A DNA stretch of 64,000 nucleotides from Symsagittifera roscoffensis (Eukaryota; Xenacoelomorpha; Acoela; Convolutidae), in the NCBI RefSeq assembly GCF_963678635.1, contig NC_087070.1, positions 16,711,318 to 16,775,317 of the forward strand. The letters are read 5' to 3'. Positions within the stretch are counted from its first letter, which is position 1, and every line of letters begins with the position of its first letter. Positions 55,652-64,000 of the stretch are shown piece by piece. A model generated the notes under the pieces. That model was not told the DNA's origin. It saw only the letters and a list, made by a program, of their open reading frames with translations, and searched no databases. A program made the translations under genes and the position numbers.

Positions 55652-56061
55652 TGAGTTAGGACCGATGTGGTTAACTCATAGAGTAATTTCGGATAGGGTA
55701 CACCGTCTGCTCGTCATGCTATCTTATTTTCGGCCGGATAGATTCGTGCAACTTCTTAGTCTAATACCGATCCTAATCTTACTCTTATACTTACTAGTCT
55801 CAGGGTGTTTAACTAGTCTCTGCTAGGCTCAATAGATCTAGGGTATACTGGTTTATTGCGGCAGCTGAAGTTCTCCTGGAGAGGCAACTAATTTCTAAGT
55901 TAAATTCAAATCTCTCTGGTGCTGAAATTACAAGTAATTTCAGCACTTACAAATAAGTGGGTTATTAGTTAGATGGATTATGATTGGTTAATATTAAATA
56001 TTTTACAGTGGTAAAATATCCAATTTATCCAATTATAAAATGTAGTTTGGATCAGGTTCCA
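55652..56061 (-). repeat. 3' LTR of element 2, 410 bp
   Basis: Same length and ends as 17323-17732. AATAAA signal at 55858-55853 region on the minus strand; perfect 13-bp-arm hairpin at 55919-55946. The purine tract next to it (transcript GGATGGGT) is weak. Confidence 0.93.
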
Positions 56062-57576
56062 ACCCATCCGGGTTTTACAGAGTTTTTTAGAATTATCTTT
56101 CTGCAATTTGAAGGATGGATGATGAACGTTGGTATTTGGCGAACATCATATTCTTGTCCGGTTCCTCTTGGAGAAGTAGTTCCAGGACGCTGGAATTAGT
56201 GACATAAAATCGTTGTGTCGTCTTTTGACAACGACTGTGATCCCCAATGAAATCAATCTGATTTCAAAATGATTTGCTATGACGGGTTTTTCTGTATTAT
56301 GTAGAGAACTTGTTTTGTGTGCAACCTCGTCTGGGAATGGCGTGGAGATCGTGTGTGGAAGGGATGCCTCGTAACTCGGATCTGTACGTATACTTGAACA
56401 TCGAGGTGGTCATTGTTCTAGTTCAATGAAGTCCTTTTCTGCGAAGTCAAGTCGTACTCTAAATCCTTTGAGTTGTGATTGTGGGCGGCATATTGGTTGT
56501 GCTTAGCCAATTTTTTGTTCGAGTGTGATGGGATCATCTAGTCTTTGGATGTTCGTCTTTTTTGTTGCGTATTGATCTATATACTGCAAAGTATGATTTA
56601 CATTTTATAAAATTATGTTAATCCAATTTTTTAATCATGATTTTAGTTAATCGTTTTCACAAAAGCGTTTTGATTTAGTTTGCTTTTTTTGAAGAGTTAC
56701 TCACCCTTGAGTACCTCTTATTAAACATAGAAGTTTGGTCACAAAGCGTGGATGTAGCGCGGTGGGTTAGGCCGGCTATAGAGCATGCTCAGGACGTGCT
56801 CTCTGGTGGGTTAGGCCAGGAGTGGGAGTATGATTTCATGCTGTTTCTTTGAGAGGTCCTGTTATGTGATAACGTTTTATGTTGGGTTTATGTTGGTCTT
56901 TCTTATGTTACTTTGGTTAGGTCCTTTTTCAAAAATCAAATTGTTTTTGGTATGGGTTTGTCTTGCGACTTTTTTGTGTTTTATTATTTCTTTCTTAGAC
57001 TTTATAATAGTCTTCAAAAGAATAAATTATCCAGTTTAAAACTGGGTTAATCCGGTTTGGGTACCGTTGCTTTTCTTTTCTTAGTCACGCTGTTATTTTA
57101 TGATTTGTTGTGTTTAGTAAGCTGCGTTGGTTAGTTTGGTTTAGTATATAATTCCTTTCCAACCGGGTTAAAGGAAAGTTTGAAACTTGTTATCGTGTGT
57201 TAGAGTTGTTGAGTGTGAAAACTTGAAACTTAAAATCATTATTTAAACAATTCTTCGTGGGCGAGCTGTGCGAGTTTGGATAGAATTCTTGTGCGATCGA
57301 ATGAAAATATCAAAAGGTTAGTACTGCTTTCTCAATTTATCAATTTATAGCATAGAATTTGAATTTTACTGCGTTTGGGGGAAATGCAAAATTATAAGTT
57401 TTCATCGTCTTTAATTTTACTGCTTCATGGGGGAACAGTTTATAGATTAATTTACTACCTTAGGTATAAATTTTATTACAGCATTTAGTGCAAATAACTA
57501 ATGAATTTTAAGAGAATTTAACAAGTTTGTATTTTTATTTTTCTTTTCTGTTTTTTAGGTGATCATGGTGTGAAGA
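56062..57576 (-). other. Element 2 3' non-coding region (first copy)
   Basis: Repeated at 58409-59923. No convincing ORF on the transcript strand. It contains a tRNA-like segment and the CCAGTTT/AAACTGG hairpin. The plus-strand ORFs 55984-56199 and 56830-57039 recur only through the duplication. Confidence 0.6.
56747..56826 (+). other. tRNA-like segment (duplicate at 59094-59173)
   Basis: Contains TAGCGCGGTGGGTTAGG, close to a pol III A-box/D-arm, then AGAGCA...TGCTCT and CTGG...CCAG inverted pairs. GGTGGGTTAGGCC occurs twice. No convincing B-box or full cloverleaf, so it is not called a tRNA gene; perhaps tRNA-derived. Confidence 0.35.
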
Positions 57577-57660
57577 CTAGAAATATAAATGAAACATTAA
57601 TAAAAAATGGTTAGTACTAATATAAATTTATTAGTGAAGAGTATTTTAAATTATACTTAC
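57577..57660 (-). other. Conserved 3'-UTR intron of element 2 (duplicate 59924-60007)
   Basis: TAA stop, then CAG|GTAAGT (donor at 57660) and a TTTCTAG acceptor ending at 57577; 84 nt. Both sites correspond to those of element 1 although the intron sequence itself differs. Confidence 0.6.
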
Positions 57661-57663
57661 CTG

Positions 57664-58297
57664 TTAATCATCTGGGAAAAAGCCGTGGGGGAAGATGTCG
57701 TGTATCATATCTGATGTTGTTAGTATTTTGGCTAATATGCGAATGATGATTTTAGTTTGGAGCAGTGGCCAAAGCAATTGAAGTGCTTTAATGGTTTTTA
57801 GTTCTTCGGTGCCTACTGCAAACTCGTAAGGTGTGTTTTGAATGAGGTTATATATTTTGTGATTATATTTAGTATTGTGAATGAATTCTAATATTGGTAT
57901 TTCTATAGGCTGGATAAATTCATGCGGTATAAGGAAGGGTCTGGATTCTTCGGCGTTAAATGTCTTCGTGATGGGACAAAATATATACATTTGTGTTACT
58001 GGGTCATAATTGCGGAGGATACCGTGGAGGTTAGTATCTTTGATGCAATATGTAAAATTAAGGAAAAATGGTGATGTGTTTTTTGAGTTAAGAAACTGAA
58101 AACAAAGGTGAAGTTGTCTTGACTGGGTATGCAAATCAAAATGATTTTGGATAAAACGATAGTATGTATATATGTGGGTTTGCTTAGTGCGTAACATAAT
58201 ATCGTGGAAACAGTGCAAGTCGCGTTCATGTGGCGAAAGAAAGTGAAAGGTTAGTGAAAATAACTGAAATTTGTCATGGAAACTTTCGTAAGCTTGA
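57664..58297 (-). pseudogene. C-terminal fragment of the 601-aa ORF homologue
   Basis: About 200 codons identical to the C-terminus at 60011-60644, created by the tandem duplication. It has no start of its own and runs into duplicated LTR sequence. Confidence 0.9.
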
Positions 58298-60010
58298 AAA
58301 TAAGTGGGTTATTAGTTAGATGGATTATGATTGGTTAATATTAAATATTTTACAGTGGTAAAATATCCAATTTATCCAATTATAAAATGTAGTTTGGATC
58401 AGGTTCCAACCCATCCGGGTTTTACAGAGTTTTTTAGAATTATCTTTCTGCAATTTGAAGGATGGATGATGAACGTTGGTATTTGGCGAACATCATATTC
58501 TTGTCCGGTTCCTCTTGGAGAAGTAGTTCCAGGACGCTGGAATTAGTGACATAAAATCGTTGTGTCGTCTTTTGACAACGACTGTGATCCCCAATGAAAT
58601 CAATCTGATTTCAAAATGATTTGCTATGACGGGTTTTTCTGTATTATGTAGAGAACTTGTTTTGTGTGCAACCTCGTCTGGGAATGGCGTGGAGATCGTG
58701 TGTGGAAGGGATGCCTCGTAACTCGGATCTGTACGTATACTTGAACATCGAGGTGGTCATTGTTCTAGTTCAATGAAGTCCTTTTCTGCGAAGTCAAGTC
58801 GTACTCTAAATCCTTTGAGTTGTGATTGTGGGCGGCATATTGGTTGTGCTTAGCCAATTTTTTGTTCGAGTGTGATGGGATCATCTAGTCTTTGGATGTT
58901 CGTCTTTTTTGTTGCGTATTGATCTATATACTGCAAAGTATGATTTACATTTTATAAAATTATGTTAATCCAATTTTTTAATCATGATTTTAGTTAATCG
59001 TTTTCACAAAAGCGTTTTGATTTAGTTTGCTTTTTTTGAAGAGTTACTCACCCTTGAGTACCTCTTATTAAACATAGAAGTTTGGTCACAAAGCGTGGAT
59101 GTAGCGCGGTGGGTTAGGCCGGCTATAGAGCATGCTCAGGACGTGCTCTCTGGTGGGTTAGGCCAGGAGTGGGAGTATGATTTCATGCTGTTTCTTTGAG
59201 AGGTCCTGTTATGTGATAACGTTTTATGTTGGGTTTATGTTGGTCTTTCTTATGTTACTTTGGTTAGGTCCTTTTTCAAAAATCAAATTGTTTTTGGTAT
59301 GGGTTTGTCTTGCGACTTTTTTGTGTTTTATTATTTCTTTCTTAGACTTTATAATAGTCTTCAAAAGAATAAATTATCCAGTTTAAAACTGGGTTAATCC
59401 GGTTTGGGTACCGTTGCTTTTCTTTTCTTAGTCACGCTGTTATTTTATGATTTGTGGTGTTTAGTAAGCTGCGTTGGTTAGTTTGGTTTAGTATATAATT
59501 CCTTTCCAACCGGGTTAAAGGAAAGTTTGAAACTTGTTATCGTGTGTTAGAGTTGTTGAGTGTGAAAACTTGAAACTTAAAATCATTATTTAAACAATTC
59601 TTCGTGGGCGAGCTGTGCGAGTTTGGATAGAATTCTTGTGCGATCGAATGAAAATATCAAAAGGTTAGTACTGCTTTCTCAATTTATCAATTTATAGCAT
59701 AGAATTTGAATTTTACTGCGTTTGGGGGAAATGCAAAATTATAAGTTTTCATCGTCTTTAATTTTACTGCTTCATGGGGGAACAGTTTATAGATTAATTT
59801 ACTACCTTAGGTATAAATTTTATTACAGCATTTAGTGCAAATAACTAATGAATTTTAAGAGAATTTAACAAGTTTGTATTTTTATTTTTCTTTTCTGTTT
59901 TTTAGGTGATCATGGTGTGAAGACTAGAAATATAAATGAAACATTAATAAAAAATGGTTAGTACTAATATAAATTTATTAGTGAAGAGTATTTTAAATTA
60001 TACTTACCTG

Positions 60011-61820
60011 TTAATCATCTGGGAAAAAGCCGTGGGGGAAGATGTCGTGTATCATATCTGATGTTGTTAGTATTTTGGCTAATATGCGAATGATGATTTT
60101 AGTTTGGAGCAGTGGCCAAAGCAATTGAAGTGCTTTAATGGTTTTTAGTTCTTCGGTGCCTACTGCAAACTCGTAAGGTGTGTTTTGAATGAGGTTATAT
60201 ATTTTGTGATTATATTTAGTATTGTGAATGAATTCTAATATTGGTATTTCTATAGGCTGGATAAATTCATGCGGTATAAGGAAGGGTCTGGATTCTTCGG
60301 CGTTAAATGTCTTCGTGATGGGACAAAATATATACATTTGTGTTACTGGGTCATAATTGCGGAGGATACCGTGGAGGTTAGTATCTTTGATGCAATATGT
60401 AAAATTAAGGAAAAATGGTGATGTGTTTTTTGAGTTAAGAAACTGAAAACAAAGGTGAAGTTGTCTTGACTGGGTATGCAAATCAAAATGATTTTGGATA
60501 AAACGATAGTATGTATATATGTGGGTTTGCTTAGTGCGTAACATAATATCGTGGAAACAGTGCAAGTCGCGTTCATGTGGCGAAAGAAAGTGAAAGGTTA
60601 GTGAAAATAACTGAAATTTGTCATGGAAACTTTCGTAAGCTTGAATATCAGCAAGTGCTTCGGAAATGATGTGGTCATACTTTCTATCAAAAATATTAAG
60701 TGTCAATACGTATGACATTTTGATGAAAAATTTTTCTGCTAGTTGTGGGTTAGCGAAGCGGTCTTCATCTAAAAATTGGTCTTGATTAGGTCGGATGATA
60801 TTATGGTCGTAATATTCTATTGTAAATTCGTTAGCTCGGGGTGCAGTGAATGTTTTTAGTAATTTTTTATATCCTACGTAAGTAAATTGTCTAGGTGATA
60901 GTGTTGCGGTGAGTCTATATAGCATATCTTTATTCTTTTCTATATCGTTATGAGTACTAGATAGTGGCAGGCAAAGGGGATTAGTAAAATGATAATATGC
61001 TGTCCAGTGAAGTGTCGGCATTAAAACATGTTCATCTACAAAACTACGTGTGTCGTTAGCTTCGTTAGGTGTGATTAAAGTATATTGTGGGAATGAGGGT
61101 AAGGTGATTGCTGGAAAATCTTTCGTGTTTGTATGGTGTGGATGATTAATATATTCGCAGGCTGTTCCTGGTTTGGTCGGGAATGGATGGTTCGGGAATT
61201 TTCTTTTAAAAGTGCGATAAGCTCGGTTAGTGCTACTAGGTGTTTCGGTGGATGTGGATGATTGTGTTAATGATGCAGTGTAAGCTGAGGAGGGTGTAGG
61301 AGTAGGTGGGTTTGAGGATTCTATGGTGGATGACAGTTGATGTATTGTGAGGGTGTTAGGGTGTATTAACTGTTGTTGTAAGGTAATAAAATTATCGAGT
61401 ACTTGGGAAATTTGGAGGGTATCTGGAGAATTATTATATGATCGGTCGGAGTGAAGTGGAGAGTAGGTTGGGGCACTTGCGAAGCATAAGAAGGAGTGGA
61501 AACGGATGGGAGTGAATTATTCGATGGGATTGGTTGAAAAGGGGGTTTTGAAAAACTGAGGAGTTGGTCTGAATTTTATTTGATGGAGATGGTTCGGAGT
61601 CTGCAAATTTGTCAGGGGTTTCTGTATTAGGGTTATTAAGTTGTGAGGTACAGTATAAAAGTGAAATATCTGAGTTAGTATCAGAATTCGTGCTTGATTA
61701 TATAATAATAATCGGAAAATGGGGTGGTGGGAAAGCAAAAAGTGGGATTATTGGGATTGGAGTTTGGAGGTTGGCTGGGTGGGAATTTGAGCGATGTAGG
61801 GCTCCAAGTTGTCGGCTCAT
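60011..61820 (-). pseudogene. 601-aa ORF homologue of element 2, broken N-terminal half
   Basis: The ATG at 61820 still overlaps the env stop as ATGA. The Ser/Pro-rich first part has lost frame (indels around 61040-61800), but 60011-61021 remains open for 336 codons and aligns to the C-terminal part of the element 1 protein at about 80% identity with no gap noticed. That open stretch argues that this domain was constrained until recently. Confidence 0.85.
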
Positions 61821-63809
61821 CGTGGGCTGAAAAAATGATTATTTTGAGACTGAAAAGTGGTGGTGTGGGGTTGTTCTATAATTTGTTCGTATGTCTTATC
61901 ATTTTGTGAATGATGTGTCGTTATATGTTGGATGGGACTTTGTGGTATATTTGGTCTAGAATTTGGATTATTTGTGATTGCTAGGTTTCAGAAATTACGT
62001 GGGACTAATGATAATGGATGGTTTTGTGGTAGGGGTGGTAACTGTGGTGCGGTAGGTGTTATTTCTATATTATTATGTTTTTCTTCGTAAGTGTTCTGTC
62101 TTGTGGCTATTTTCGTGTTAAATTCTTTCATTTGTGCGTCTAGAAGTATTTTGTTTATTGATGATGAAAAAATTCCAAACAATTCTGCAAACAATATGCG
62201 TGCTACACTTGCTTGTCTGTTTACTTGTGTGTTTATAGCACATGTGTTATAGATTCCTTTTAAAAGTGAAAAAAGAAATCCTATAAAGTTAAGCATTGCG
62301 TATTGGATAGTTAATTTTTCTAAGATGTAATAGGGCCATCCTAAAAAAGCTAGAATTTCATTTTTTAGGGTGACAAAACTGAGAAAATTTATAGGTGAAA
62401 TATCTTGTGGTCTGTATTTTTCACCGTTTAAATATATTTAGTCTTTAATGTCTTTAAAATATCCGCTATAATTTTGTGTATAAATATCTGCAAATCCTGT
62501 GGTTTCGGCAAGTTTTCTTAAATTTTAGTCAATTGACTGTCTTTCAATAGTGTCCATTTGTGTTAATAGTTCTTGAAATTGTTGTGTTCTAATGTGATGT
62601 TGGATATCTGATTTAGAATATATTCCAATTGATTGCAAATCAATATTTGGATTACGAGCAAAAGCTCTGATGTTTTCGGGTGAAATTTTTTTGAGTGATT
62701 GAATTAACGTAGGGTATGGAGTAAGGAGATAGTATTTATCTTCATCAGGATTCAATTGTACTACATTGTGGCTATTTTCTGATCCATATGGGACTGCGGT
62801 ATCCCAAAAATATGTTCGTCTTGAAAGTGTGTCGACAAAACGTACTTTAATTTTATAGAATATAGGGATTCTTTTATAACAACATTTATCTTCAAAAACA
62901 TATAGTGGTGATACTTTTTTGGTACAAGTATAAAACATAAAATATTTCCTTCGTAGTCTAGAAAATTTGATCTATTTCCTGACAATAAGTATCCTGCGTA
63001 GGGTATTTTTAATACTGCTAGTGCGAGTGATTGTAGGATTTGTGTCCTTTCCAATTCGCATAATTGGTGAAGTGTTTCTAATTCGGAGAGTGACATTTCT
63101 TGAAAAATTCGACAAATTGTGTAGTCTAACTTCATATCTATGTGAATATCATGATGGATATTACCGAAATAGGTGTTATTCATTAGTGATAGTTCTTGTA
63201 AACGTGTACTTCTAGTGTCATGTGGCTTTAGTTTTCCACCAGGTTGACCTGTGCTTTTTTGAAAGTTAACTGGTATGTATGATGTTCCTTCATTTAGAGG
63301 ATGACTTGTAGCATAAGGATCAAATTTTATTTTTCCAGTGGTCATGTCGAAACCTTTTTCTTTCTTGTAGTGTTTTTATTTCTTGTAATGTCTAGTCTGA
63401 GTAGTTCGTTTTTACATTCATCGGGATTTAGATGTAGAAGTCGTTCTATATTACTTTGATAGAATGATTCGTGATCAAGTCGGTTTTTATTTCCGTTTGA
63501 AACTTGTGAACAATATACATTCGTTTCGGAAAAAGTTGCTGTAAATTTATATCCTGTGACTGTTGTTGCTCGGGCTTTTGAATACAGTGTTGCTATTACA
63601 TTTGTAGTTTCAATAGCTTGTGGTTCTGTTTCGCATTGTGATACTTGATTTATTGCATATTTGTGTAGTGTTTTTTGTTCGTTTTCTTCACAATCGTAGT
63701 GTGTTACCAAAAAATTCTGGGGTCCTGTGCGAGGAGAAGGATTTGTGTTTTGGTCGGAAAATATTAGAAAAAAGATGTGTTGAAATGTTAATATTTTTAG
63801 AATATACAT
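61817..63809 (-). pseudogene. Decayed env-like ORF of element 2
   Basis: Starts with a hydrophobic signal-like segment at 63809. After ~145 codons about 190 codons are deleted (near 63350-63380). It shows a frameshift near 62935 and stops near 62525, 62440 and 61988. Membrane-anchor region (62220-62296) and C-terminal tail start are still recognisable. It is not functional as it stands. Confidence 0.9.
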
Positions 63810-64000
63810 GTGTATGATAATCCTGAGTATGGGTTATAAAATGTTATATAACCAATTGTGTTTTTGGTATATCTATCGTACTTATATATTACTTCAGTTG
63901 TTATCAATGGTGGTGGTAGCAATTGAGCTGTTATATTTGGTGGATTTAATGGGTAAGGATGTTGAACAATATTATTAAGTTTGATCGTGATTTCGAATTT
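63797..64000 (-). CDS. End of the proline-rich frame in element 2 (partial)
   Basis: Minus-strand frame open from the window edge to a TAA at 63799-63797, overlapping the env-like ATG exactly as in element 1. The ~67 residues are close to the element 1 product with mostly third-position differences. The rest lies outside the window. Confidence 0.7.
   Translation of the reverse strand, partial: KFEITIKLNNIVQHPYPLNPPNITAQLLPPPLITTEVIYKYDRYTKNTIGYITFYNPYSGLSYTCIF

Larger units (their letters stand above)
55951..60644. repeat. 2347-bp tandem duplication in element 2
   Basis: Units 55951-58297 and 58298-60644, with one difference noticed (TTGTTGTG near 57104 versus TTGTGGTG in the second copy). 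The breakpoints lie within the LTR and within the 601-aa ORF homologue, sharing only 1 base, which points to non-homologous joining or an assembly artefact. Confidence 0.93.
55652..64000 (-). mobile_element. Second copy of the giant element family (element 2), decayed, cut by window end
   Basis: Left end is a 410-bp 3' LTR, followed (transcript 3' to 5') by a ~1.6-kb 3' non-coding region, the intron, the 601-aa ORF homologue, a broken env-like ORF and the end of the proline-rich frame. Protein-level identity to element 1 is about 80-90% by eye. Several stops, frameshifts, a ~190-codon env deletion and a 2347-bp tandem duplication show it is inactive in this part. Confidence 0.92.

Noticed and set aside
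56755-56830. Functional tRNA gene
   Set aside because: A-box-like sequence only; no proper B-box, anticodon arm or acceptor pairing.

Overview
The window looks like a repeat-dense, AT-rich stretch of a nematode nuclear genome, possibly from a Caenorhabditis relative. This rests on a Cer1-like single-ORF Ty3/Gypsy gag-pol, TTTCAG-type splice acceptors, introns near 85 nt, and mariner-type palindromes. The species cannot be fixed from the sequence. I see no intact ordinary host gene; every long reading frame belongs to an LTR element.

Layout. (1) 1-17732, minus strand: a very large env-bearing Ty3/Gypsy element whose 3' LTR lies beyond the left window edge. It has a 410-bp 5' LTR (17323-17732), a tRNA primer site, a structured leader, a basic 155-aa ORF, an intact 2740-codon gag-pol, a 62-aa membrane ORF, a 378-codon proline-rich frame without ATG, an 872-aa env-like glycoprotein and a 601-aa ORF of unknown family. 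A short intron starts 3 nt after the last stop codon. Aligning its left edge to the second copy gives about 18.9 kb in total. (2) 17733-39189: non-coding DNA with at least a dozen copies of one non-autonomous, Helentron-like family (10-nt terminal/subterminal inverted repeats plus a 3' hairpin), a palindromic mariner-type MITE nested in one copy, and a 4.3-kb tandem duplication with a further 939-bp duplication inside its second copy. (3) 39140-40074: a MITE with CCCGGGTTGA inverted ends; then unexplained sequence and C-tract/G-tract palindromes to 44008. (4) 44009-50905, plus strand: a young 6.9-kb Ty3/Gypsy element with apparently identical 306-bp LTRs and a GGGGG target duplication. Its integrase frame carries one in-frame UGA and a later frame change. 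(5) 50906-55651: nothing recognised. (6) 55652-64000, minus strand: a second, decayed relative of the giant element, with a 410-bp 3' LTR, a near-perfect 2347-bp tandem duplication, and broken copies of the 601-aa and env-like ORFs. It is cut by the right window edge.

The most interesting system is the giant element. Downstream of pol, three frames are linked by very short overlaps (the env ATG lies inside the end of the proline-rich frame; env and the 601-aa ORF share ATGA). Both junctions, and the splice donor just after the final stop, persist in the second copy. This suggests a compact, regulated retrovirus-like expression programme with accessory proteins I cannot assign to a family. Assignments come from reading motifs by eye; no database search was run.
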